Shown: piece by piece, positions 10,181 through 22,400 of the stretch | How the letters are laid out: every line of letters begins with the position of its first letter | Numbering within the stretch: the stretch's first letter is position 1 | NCBI GenBank assembly: GCA_031769625.1 | Contig: JAUIMM010000126.1 | Location: 8,542,001-8,606,000, forward strand | Source of the DNA: Taudactylus pleione | Taxonomy: Eukaryota > Chordata > Amphibia > Anura > Myobatrachidae | Reading direction: 5' to 3' | Length of the DNA: 64,000 nt | Made by a program: the position numbers and the translations under genes | The notes under the pieces: generated by a model | The model's database searches: none | What the model saw: only the letters and a program-made list of their open reading frames with translations | What the model was told of the DNA's origin: nothing

Positions 10181-13100
10181 GTAGGTGTCTACTATAGCTC
10201 GTCATGCTATTTTAAACAAATATTGTGTGACTGAGGTTTCTTAGAGATCATTTTCATCATATATCCATTCCAAGCTCTCCTGATTGTCGAGGGGCCTTTA
10301 CAGACCATGCAATGGTTGAACACACTGGTAACTTCTGGAGTCCCGGACATGGGTCTCCATTGTTCTGTTAGCTGTTGGAAGGAGAACCCTTTTTTTTTTT
10401 TTTTAATAAAATATTTTAGGTGGAGATATTTTTTTAAACTAGCCGCTTTAATGTCACTGTTACGGTGCATACACTCGGTCAGCTTTTGTGTCAGATCTGA
10501 ACAATAACTATTTTAAAAATCGTTTAATCTTTCATATCTGAAAGAAAATCTGACACGTCAGCCTGCAACAATGAACGATGTGCGTTCCCGCATGTCAGAT
10601 AACGCTATCTGACATCTGATGTGTTTGCAGTTAGATTTGGACGATTCCATTCAATTTAATACTGTCTGAAATCGTTCAATCATTCAAATCGTTGGTAAAA
10701 TCGTTCATCTGACAGATCTGACTGTGTGTATGCACCATTACCCAGATCCTTCACTTTATTTTTCCTCTTCTTCACACTTCGGCAGCTCACATTTTATTTC
10801 TCGCTGTGTTTCATCACATTGTTGCAGCCTGGTTCATAAAATGATTCATGTTATTTTATGCGTTTTTTCTCGGTATATATTTACACTTGCTATTATCTAA
10901 AAAGAAGGATCTCTCTGAAGTATTGCATGTATCCTAAAATGTTTCCAGTTATCTCTTAGCATAAGACTCTTCCACAAAGAAGCTTCCTTCCACCATTTAA
11001 GAGAGAGAATAACCCACGTTTCGCTACGCGCTGATCCAAATTAAACAAATAGCCAGAGCTGGAATTGTAGCTAGATGGGGTGTCACATAAGTTATTTGCA
11101 AATGTATCTAAAATCTACATGCACAGAACAGTTTTTAAAGGGGGTATTCTACATTTGGGCAAGTTTAATTAATTAGTTTGCACAAACCCTCTGTAATCTA
11201 TTGCTAATCCATTGTTTTGCCGGATATATATATGTACCCTTACATTATTAATGCATAGTTTATTGCCATTGCCCTTGAATAAAACCGCATACTGGTCAGA
11301 GGATTCAGTTGTATATGCACAGAGTAGAACTGAACCTTGTCTTATCTAACAGCGATGAAAACAAACTACACTGCCTATAATGCAATATATAATATACAAA
11401 GACTTTTGCGAAAAGCAAAGAATGAAGGCAGACATATAATACAATGGGGCAGATGTATGAAGCTCTGGAAAGTGATAAAGTGCAGAGTGATAAACGACCA
11501 ACCAATCAGCTCCCAACTGTCATGTTACAGGCTGTGTTTGAAAAATGACAGGTGGGAGCGGATTGGTTGGTCATTTATCACTCTGCACTTTATCACTTTC
11601 CACAGCTTCATACATCTGCCCCAATGTATTAAAAAATATATTTTGTCGAGGATGTCAAAGTGAATGGATTTAATTTCTGACACCTTACAGAACAGAATTA
11701 CCTATTAAACATCTGCAATTCTTAAATTGACACTGCAGTAGATGATTCCAGTGGCCTGATTTTCAAACTGATGTTAAACATCACTAGTGTTTTTCTTTTG
11801 TTGACTGTATTTAAAAAGTGCGAATGAGACGCTCCGAGACAAGTAGCTTATCGTTTTTCTCTTTAAATTTTGTGTTCGTCACAGATAAAAGCCGCTCACT
11901 GTGTACCAGAGACGATAGGCTGCTACTTTAACTGCACAATAATTGGTTTTACACGGCTACAAAGTCGCAGATGAAGCACAAGCAAACTCGGTGTGCAGAA
12001 AGCAACGGCCACTCACATCTTAGCCCTTTTTACTCAGACTCCTACTCCGTCGCACACACAGATGTGCAAATGTCGCAAACCCCAGTGGTCAGTGTACGCT
12101 AGTAATGCAGTTTTGACACTTGCAGTTGATTTATTTAGAGCGAAAAAGACGCTCGGTGCAGCCTAGTCGCATGGGACCTGGCGCAATGAGAGAGGTTATT
12201 TGAAGCGACAGTATAAAAGGATACATCTGTATAAAATATTTTCTTTTTAATCCTTGCAGATGCCACCTGGCACTGCCAGGCCTGGTACTCGTGGAGGACC
12301 ACAGGGCACAGGAGGAGTGTTGTCAGCTCAAATAAAAGTAGCTGACCGACCAGTGACTCAGCAAGGCCTGAGTGGAATGAAAACTGGAATGAAAGGTAAA
12401 AGACATAGACAGAAGTAATGCTATTGTCGTGTATACTTTTCCTTTATCATGCCTCCGCTTCCAGGACTCTTTATTGTTTCTCTCTAGCAGCATGCAGTTT
12501 GCACCACTGTTGGGTTATCGCTTTAACATTGTATTGGCTCCTTTTGTTAGTAAAAGCTGCATAAGGTACTACTGATTTAATTCACACTGTAGAACCAACA
12601 AAATAAGTGATAGCCAGGAAATCCTAAGTGCGCCATATAAGAATAGAAAAGTAGAATATGTCTACAGGTAGGAGTATTCAAACTGGAATAGTTTCACTAT
12701 ATTTAATTTTCTAAGTCTGTTAATTAGTAGGTATAATGCACTAGTTAATGGGCTTCATATAACAACCCTAAAATGAAGACAATACATTATAATTAATAGA
12801 TTTGTATACTTTGAGAAAATGAGACAAAACAAAAGGAAGAAGCATTGCTCAAAAGAGCTTTAAATAAATGTATTTGGGTGTAAAGGAAATCTAAAGCAGC
12901 CACCCTTGGTGATTGTTTTGGCAGCTGGTTAATTTTCACTGTAGTTCTACAGCATAACCAACATTCAAATGAAAAACTGAATCTTGAATAGACTAGATGG
13001 GAGATATTGTTGGCCTATGATCACAACACCCTGTGTGTTCACAGATAGAAAACCGTGTGCCACTTGCAATCTGCTTGTTCTGCCCACCCACTGTGCGAAT

Positions 13101-16100
13101 TAATCTATGACAATTTTAGCCTTTATATAAGCATGTTTACAATAGGATCATAAAGTGTGTGGCCACCTTTATGGAACCCCAAGTCTTAATCTAACAGGTT
13201 TACAGGTACTTTCACCAGTTAAATAAACTTTCAAGTAACATTTTAATTTATCTGAAGTAATCAGGGTGAGTTAACATAGAAAGTTTCAGAATGCAATTTG
13301 GTAAGATATTATTTCTATAATGTTTAATTAGTTTGAATTAAGTAATATAGGGGTCTCTGGGTCTCATTCAGAACCGCTCGCGAGCGCAGGACGCTTGCAA
13401 GTGGGTCGATGGTACCCAAATGCGCATGCGCGAGACCCGGTGAGCGACAGGGAAGCCGTCGCTCGGGGTCTCGCACCAAAGGGGGCATGCTGTCGATGGT
13501 GATTGACAGCACGCCCCTTTGGTGGGCGTGGCAGGGGCGTGGCTGCCCAGACGGAGGCGTTCCCATTGTAACGCCTACCATCTGGGTCCGGCCCCACTGA
13601 CATCACTAGTGATGTCAGTGGGAGTGCTTTTGGCTCTGATAGAGCCAAAAGCACTCCAGGCCTTGCGGCAACGAGACCCTACCGCAGGGTCTAGTCGCAA
13701 GCCCGATGGTCGCGATGGTCTTGACCATCGCGACCATCATCATGGACGCTCGCATACGCTGTGGGTGGTCACCCACAGCTATGCGAGCGGCCAGGAGGCC
13801 GCACCAATTTTAGGTAGGCCGGCCCTGATTCAGAGTGAGCGCTCTGGTCAAAGCGTCCGGCTCTGAATCAGGCCCTCTGTACTAAGCCATAGAGAGAGAT
13901 AATTTGGCCATCACTGCTTGTGCTGGAGTCTGGACTTAGAGGGAGGGCCAGCTAAATAGGAAAAAACCCACATCGCTGTGCCTCTGCCTTTTGATGGTGG
14001 AGAACCATCAGATCTCTGCCATTGATGGCAAATCCATCGACCATCAGTGGCAAAACCATCCACTGTCTGTTGCAAACGTTGCTAACCATCCCTATGTCAA
14101 GAATAAAGGAATTCCATTTTTATTTTTTTATTATTATTATTTTCTATGGTGGTCTCATGTCAGTACCTATTTTTTGCAGTGAAGGTTGACTTAAGTACTT
14201 GGTATCCTAAGCATAAATGTCCTAATAGTCATAGGGTAACAATACTTAAAACAGTGATAGTAATTATATAAAACTTATATTCATATTTTTTTATACTTTA
14301 GGTCCACAGAGACAAATTATGGACAAATCTTACTTTCTTGGGCTCCTTCGGTATGTTAAGGACAATTTTTTTGCAGCATTTCTTTTTTTAAGTATTGTAA
14401 CATTTGTTGAACCTCGGCATGTGCTGTTCTACAGGTCTGATTGTGGATTTTGTTATTTTAATGCACCCCTGTGCATTAAGGTTTGCATCAATGCATTCAC
14501 ATTGTACTTGTTATACAATACTCCTCTTACTTCCTTAGTCAGAGTTTCTCTTATAGCCGCTGTAACACAAAACCAGTTATGAGCGATATAATTCTTTTTT
14601 TCCTGCAGCCACAAGGTTTTTCCTATTCAATACATTGCACCTGCTCTGGGGCTATGAGAAATAAGCCGTGTTAATTCCTATTGAAATTACCTACGCTGAA
14701 TTTCTCACAAAGTCAGTGAAAATCCCTATTTTAAGTGTAAAATGTCAGGACTTGCTTCTGAACCCATTGGACACCCCCCCCTTCTTTGACCAATTAGGCA
14801 ATTAGGAAGTTTCCAGATAGCTTAATTAGTCCAACAATTTCATGTCACTATTGAGATGAGGAGGCCTCAAATTACCCCAAAATAAAGATTTTGTTTATGC
14901 ACCCCAAATGTAATTACAATATTGAATCAAAAAATAAATAGATTTTTAGCTAACACTTTTCCACTGCTCCATAGTCCAGTGTCAGTGTGCTTTACACCAC
15001 TCCATCCAATGCTTGGCATTGGTCTTGGTGATGTGAGGCTTGCATGTAGCTGCTCGGGCATGGAAACCCATTCTATTAAAGTCCCGCCACACAGTTTTTG
15101 TGCTTACATTAATGCCAGTGGAAATTTAGAACTCTTCAGCTATGGAATCAGCAGAACGTTGGCGACTTTTACGCACCGTGCACCTTAGCAGTTGTTGACC
15201 CTGCTCTGTAATTTTACGTGGTCTTCCGCTTCGTGGCTGAGTTGCTGTTCCACTTTCTAATAATCTCACTTGCAGTTGACCGTAGAATATCCAGCAGGGA
15301 TGAAATTTCAAGAACCGTCTTATTGCAAAGGTGGCATCCTATCACAGTATCACGCCTCAAGTCACTGAGCTCGACCCATTTTGTATGACAAATGTTTGCA
15401 AATGGAGACTGCATGGCTAGGTGCTTGATTTTATACACCTGTGGCAACGGGTCTGATTGAAACACCTCAATTCAATAATTAACAGGTGTGGCCAAATACT
15501 TTTGTCCATATAGTGTCTTTAGATATTGAAAGAGTTTTGTCAGTACAGTTTTTTATTTTTGTGGTCTTGTATGTTAGACTTTTTGGATCTGGTAACAAAC
15601 AACCAACGTCACAGGGACTGGCAGAAGTCTAGGAACGTGTTGACAATTTATGGTGATTTGTGTGTATTCTGGACATGTTTCATTGGTGTATGTAACAGAC
15701 TATGCATACAGATGGGGTATGAGGGATCTAGTTACTAAAAAGCCTCTCATTTTTGTGGACTTTAATGTCCTTAGCAAATTTCATTTGAACATTTTGTGTT
15801 CTTTCATAGACGCTCTGGTGTCCATACAGTACGTACAAGCATACCTCAATTACTATTAAAAACACAGTTGTCTTCAATGATATTACCAATATGTGGTTAT
15901 TTTAAAAACTATTTCATAATGTAAAAGTCAGAAACTTTGATCACATGTGGATCACCAAAGTAATGGATGGCTTAAGTGTTTCCCGGGTTGTACTTCTCTT
16001 CTCCTAGGACAGATCAAGTACTGAGTTGTCAGATCCAGGATGCTTGTATAGGCAATACAACTTTCGGACCCAGGGAAGCTTATTGACCCATACTTGCTGA

Positions 16101-19100
16101 CTTGCCGTCCAAACTGTAAAATTATCCGAATTGCAGCTTTGAACAGAAGGGCTATGATGACTTGATTCAATGCAAATGACGTCATCCAACACCAGTCGGG
16201 AAGTAGGCAGAATGTGCAGGGCAAGCCCCACTTAATTCAGGACTCTCCCGGACGTTTTGGGAGAGTTGACAAGTATGTGTTGGCTATTGTGGTTGCTGCA
16301 TATTGAGCATTGTGGCTTTAAAGCTTGGGCTGTTGTCTCCAGTATTAAGAATTGATTCATTACATTATCCTTTCACTCTGGTAAACATATGCTATCTTTC
16401 ACATATCGATCTACAGAAATGTCCTTACAAATATTTGCTGCAGTCGCGCCAAATAGCCCCTCTTGTGCCACGTCCTGTGAGACTCTGCTAGTGCTGGGTG
16501 TCTTTTTTGCCAAAAATGCGTGTAAGTCACAATGCGATTCGACTAGGACACACCAGCAGACTGTGCTGATTAATTTGATATGCAATACTTGTATATCTTT
16601 GTGCGACGGAGTCCCTGAATTTGTATACAATTTGCTGCAATGTAGTGGCCACAGCATTTTTTCATTCCAATTTCCATTGTGTTTCATATACAGGGGTCTA
16701 TTTACTAAGCAGTGTTAGGAGACAGAGTGAAAAGTGATAAGAAAGTGATAAGGTACCAGCCAATCAGCTCCCAACTGTCATCTCACAGGCTGTGTTTGAA
16801 AAATGACAGTAGGGAGCTGATTGGCTGACACCTTATCACTTTCTTATCACTTTTCACTCTGTCTCCTAACACTGCTTAATAAATAGACCCCACAGACTCT
16901 GGTGCACACAGATATACAAGTGTCGCGGGTGTCGATTGAAACATAGACAGTAAAAAGGTCAACAATGTTTAGATAGACACCGGATTTTAGACAGACAAAA
17001 GGTCGACACACTAAAGGTTGGCAGGTACAAATGGTCGGAATGGTCAAAACGTCAACACAAAAATGGTTGACATGTTTTGTTTTGTTTTTTCTAACCCTAT
17101 TCTTAACTCTATCCCTCCCTTTGGTCCCTAACCCTCCCTTTTGGTGCCTAACCCTAACCCTTCAGTAAGTGCCTAACCCTAAAAACAAAAACAAAAAAAA
17201 AGTGTCAACCATTTGTACCTGTCAACCATCTTACATTCTAGTGTGTTGATCTTTTGTCCCTGTCAACCTATTGACTGTCTAACATCTGGTGTCTATTTAG
17301 ACATTGTCGACCTCTTTACTGTAGATATATAGACCGCATATAAGTGTCGCATATCAAATGAATCAGCACAGCAAATTGTAACTTTTTCAGGGAAAAAAAG
17401 ACACCCAACGCTAGTAGAATTTCACGGGACCTGGCGGCTCACTCACGCCAGACAAGTCGCGCTGCGTGGTGAATTAAGGCTAGGGGCAAAATTTACTAAG
17501 CGGCAGTTTCTATTCTATTCTAAACCCCGGCGGTTTGGTGGCGGGTTCTATTCTGTTCTAAACCCCGGGGGTTTGGTGGTGGTTTTGCAGCGGTTTCTAA
17601 ATGACAGCCCTGTTCTATTCTATTCTTAAATGTGTTTTGACTGCGGTTTGGTGGCGGTTTTGCTATCTGCAGGTTTACTAAGGCCAAAACCGCTGCAAAA
17701 CTGCCATCAAAACACATTTTAGAATAGAACAGGGCTGTCATTTAGAAACCGCTGCAAAACCGCCACCGAACCCCCGGGGTTTAGAACAGAATAGAGCCCG
17801 CCACAAAACCGCCGAGGTGAAGAATAGAATAGAAACCGCCATCAAACCGCCGCTTAGTAAATTTTGCCCTAGATGTATGAGGACACATCTGTAGCTTTTG
17901 TGTTTTTTTGGGGGGGGTGATTTTTTTTTTTTTTTTTGCATAATACAAATATATTGGTTTTTTTCGCTCAACTTATCTTTGTTTTCTTTTCAGGAGCAAA
18001 ATCGGTGAGCTTACTTTAGAAATGACCAAACTGAAGAAGGAAATTGATACATACAATCAGGAGACCTCTATATATCTGTCCTATGAGAAACGGCAAGTCA
18101 TGTCTTATTACTTTTAGGAGCTGGACTTCTAGGAAGTGCGAATACTGTAAATAATGTGACATACTTAAGAAGCAGCTCGGTAATTTTCTTTTTTGATTTT
18201 TTTGGTTATTTACACTGCTATTAATGATTGATAATAATGCAAGTTGTTCCATAGTGTAATTGGATTGAGGCAGGGCGATGTAAATAAAGTACAACGTAAA
18301 ATATAATTTTTTTTTTTTTTTTAAAGAAATGCTTTTTATAATTTAATGAAACACATTACAATTATTTGCTAGAGGTTAAAATGTAAGTATTAGAATTCTT
18401 CATGTAATAAAATAGAATCAAATGCTTTGTGGTGCATAGTAAAAGGAAAACATAGGGAACTGTCAACATATTGCTACAATTCTCCTGTCTTAATGGACAA
18501 TAAAAATTTCTGTTGAAAATAAAAAAAGCCAAATAAAAAATATAGGTTTGTGAAATTAGGAAATTCAACAGTACAATTTTATTTTCAATTAAAAAAAAAC
18601 AGCAGCTGTAAAATGTATATTGTATTGAAATGTAATCTAAAGCTGGGTGCACACTGAGCGATGTGTACCGAGCTGATATGTCAGCCCGACCAGTACACAT
18701 CAGAACGATGTAATGAACGATTACTTGTTTTGTCCTTCATTACACTGCATAGCGCCGGATGCGATATAGTCATGGAGCGCACATATCGTGTTGGCTGCGG
18801 GCACTAAGCTCCTGACTGAGACGGAGTACAGGCACTTCCAAGTTCCAGCCCGGATGGACTCAATACAGCGGGAGCCCCCAGCCGGCACTCTGCACCCGGC
18901 TCCACACTTCCGGTGCTTCCAGCCCACGTGGGCTCTGACAGGCAGCCACGAAGCTTCTGAGTCAGGATGGAGTGCAGGCGCTTCCAGCCCCCACGGACTC
19001 AAGACAGCCCCCAGCCGGTACCACACTTCCTGCACCGCGCCGCCATGTTCGGGCACAGGCCAATGCTGCTATGCTGCCCTGCCGTACACATTTAAAAATG

Positions 19101-19368
19101 TAATCCCTCAACGCCTGTAGAGCGTAAAAACGAGCTATAGCGCGTATTTTGCAATCACTGGGGTGCAGGATGTGTGTATATATAGGGTGTGGGATGTACA
19201 GTATATAAAGGGTGTGTGTACATCAGGTGTGGGATGTATATACAGGATGCTGGATGTATATATAGTGTGTAGCATGTATACACTGTGTGTAGGGTGTATG
19301 TATGGGGTGTGTCTATATAGAGTGTGATGTATAGTGTATGTATGTATGTGTGTGTGTATGTGTGTGTA

Positions 19369-19410
<42 letters not shown>

Positions 19411-22400
19411 GGGTGAGCGGGTTCGGATTTCTGAAATCCGAGCCCCCCCGATCCGAGGCAGATCCGAGTCAGGCTCGACTTTTCCCGCCTGACTCGGATC
19501 TGAAATCGAGGCAAAACGTCATCATCCCGCCTTCCGAGTCTCGCGGGTTTTGGATCCTATATAAGGTACCCGCGTCGGCGCCATTTTCTCACTCGGCTGT
19601 GGACAGTGAAGAGGGAGGGTGGGAGTTAGGGCTGTGTAGTGTAGTGTAGTGTAGTGTAGTGTAGTGCTGCTGTTGTCCACTACTTCAAAGTCCATAGGGG
19701 CTGGCTGTGTTGTGCTGTGCTGCTGTTGTTAATAGGGGCTGTGTCCACTACTTCAAAGTCCATAGGGGCTGGCTGGACTGTGTTGTGCAGTCAGTTCTCC
19801 ATAGGGGCTGTGTCCACTCCAAAGTCCTGTGCAGTGTCCCAGTCCTAAAGGGGTGCTGTAGTGTTGTCCAGGGGGTGCTCTGTCCATCAGGGGTGCTCCC
19901 CCCAAGTGCTAAAAAAATAATATATTTTCTGTGTTTGTGAATTGTGTGCGCAGTAGCCGCACGTGCATCAACAAAGTAGTGCCAAGCGTGCGCCTGTGTC
20001 ATAAGTAAAGGGCCGGCTGGCTTGACCGTTAAGGGTGCTGTAACCCCCGAAAGTACACTCCAGTCCAAACCAAAAAAAAAATTATTTTCTGTGTTTGTGA
20101 ATTGTGTGCGCAGTAGCCGCACGTGCATCAATAAAGTAGTGCCAAGCGTGCGCCTGTGTCATAAGTAAAGGGCCGGCTGGCTTGACCGTTAAGGGTGCTG
20201 TAACCCCCGAAAGTACACTCCAGTCCAAACCAAAAAAAAAATTATTTTCTGTGTTTGTGAATTGTGTGCGCAGTAGCCGCACGTGCATCAACAAAGTAGT
20301 GCCAAGCGTGCGCCTGTGTCATAAGTAAAGGGCCGGCTGGCTTGACCGTTAAAGGGTGCTGTAACCCCCAAAGTACACTCCAGTCCAAACCAAAAAAAAA
20401 ATTATTTTCTGTGTTTGTGAATTGTGTGCGCAGTAGCCGCATGTGCATCAACAAAGTAGTGGCAAGCGTGCGCCTGTGTCATAAGTAAAGGGCCGGCTGG
20501 CTTGACCGTTAAAGGGTGCTGTAACCCCCGAAAGTACACTCCAGTCCAAACCAAAAAAAAAATTATTTTCTGTGTTTGTGAATTGTGTGCGCAGTAGCCG
20601 CACGTGCATCAACAAAGTAGTGCCAAGCGTGCGCCTGTGTCATAAGTAAAGGGCCGGCTGGCTTGACCGTTAAGGGTGCTGTAACCCCCGAAAGTACACT
20701 CCAGTCCAAACCAAAAAAAAAATTATTTTCTGTGTTTGTGAATTGTGTGCGCAGTAGCCGCACGTGCATCAACAAAGTAGTGCCAAGCGTGCGCCTGTGT
20801 CATAAGTAAAGGGCCGGCTGGCTTGACCGTTAAAGGGTGCTGTAACCCCCAAAGTACACTCCAGTCCAAACCAAAAAAAAAATTATTTTCTGTGTTTGTG
20901 AATTGTGTGCGCAGTAGCCGCACGTGCATCAACAAAGTAGTGCCAAGCGTGCGCCTGTGTCATAAGTAAAGGGCCGGCTGGCTTGACCGTTAAAGGGTGC
21001 TGTAACCCCCAAAGTACACTCCAGTCCAAACCAAAAAAAAAATTATTTTCTGTGTTTGTGAATTGTGTGCGCAGTAGCCGCACGTGCATCAACAAAGTAG
21101 TGCCAAGCGTGCGCCTGTGTCATAAGTAAAGGGCCGGCTGGCTTGACCGTTAAAGGGTGCTGTAACCCCCAAAGTACACTCCAGTCCAAACCAAAAAAAA
21201 AATTATTTTCTGTGTTTGTGAATTGTGTGCGCAGTAGCCGCACGTGCATCAACAAAGTAGTGCCAAGCGTGCGCCTGTGTCATAAGTAAAGGGCCGGCTG
21301 GCTTGACCGTTAAAGGGTGCTGTAACCCCCAAAGTACACTCCAGTCCAAACCAAAAAAAAAATTATTTTCTGTGTTTGTGAATTGTGTGCGCAGTAGCCG
21401 CACGTGCATCAACAAAGTAGTGCCAAGCGTGCGCCTGTGTCATAAGTAAAGGGCCGGCTGGCTTGACCGTTAAAGGGTGCTGTAACCCCCAAAGTACACT
21501 CCAGTCCAAACCAAAAAAAAAATTATTTTCTGTGTTTAGCCGCACGTATATATCAAATCGATATAACATAAATGGAGGACCAAACTTTCTCCGATAAAAA
21601 TAAAATAGAGAAAGATCAAGAACCACTTCCTCCTAGTGCTGAAGCTGCTGCCACTAGTCATGACATAGACGATAACATGCCATCAACGTCGTCTGCCAAG
21701 GCCGATGCCCAATGTCATAGTAGAGGGCACATACAATCCCAAATGGCAAAGTTCAGGAAAATGACCTTGAAAAAGACATTTAAATCAGCTGAAGAGAAAC
21801 GTAAACTTGCCAATATGCCATTTACGACACGGAGTGGCAAGGAACGGCTAAGGTCGATCCCTAGTATGTTCATGACTAGTGGTTCAGCTTCACATGACGA
21901 TGGAAGCCCTCCTCCCACTAAAAAAATCAAAAGAGTTAAGCTGGCAAAAGCACAGCGAAGAACTGTGCTTTCTAAGAAGATATCACAAATCCCCAAGGAG
22001 AGTCCAAGTGTGGTGGTTGCGATGCCTGACCTTCCCAGCACTGGACGGGAAGAGGTGGCTCTTTCCACCATTTGCACGCCCCCTGCAAGTGCTGAAAGGA
22101 GCACCCACAGTCCACTTGCTGATATGCAAATTGAAGATGTCACTGTTGAAGTACAACAGGATGAGGATACTGGTGTAGCTGGCGCTGAGGAGGAAGTTGG
22201 CGAGGAGGATTCTGATGGTGATGTGGTTTGTTTAAATCAGGCTCCGGGGGAGACAGTTGTTGTCCGTGGGATGAAAAAGCCCATCACGGTCATGCCTGGG
22301 CAGAAGACCAAACATTCCACCTCTTTGGTCTGGCAATATTTCTATCCAAATCCGGACAACAACTGTCTTGCCATATGTACCATATGTAAAGGTGAAATAA

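Larger units (their letters stand above)
16436..17468. mobile_element. Foldback element split by two later insertions
   Basis: Left arm 16,436-16,640 (TCGCGCCAAATAGCCC, CGTCCTGTGAGACTCTGCTA, GTGCTGGGTGTCTTTTTTGC) pairs with the right arm 17,330-17,468 read in reverse (CAGGTCCCGTGAAATTCTAC, GCGTTGGGTGTCTTTTTTTC). Between the arms lie a palindromic MITE (16,693-16,891) and a GTCGAC-rich repeat (about 16,935-17,310). Arms are imperfect, so the host element is older than the insertions. Confidence 0.6.

Noticed and set aside
17095..17175. True interstitial telomere
   Set aside because: The CCCTAA runs are short, degenerate and embedded in a dispersed repeat found again at 50,935.
20082..21626. 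Series of near-identical 70-codon minus-strand open frames
   Set aside because: They follow exactly from the 160-bp tandem units of the hAT element, lack known domains and have no independent support as genes.
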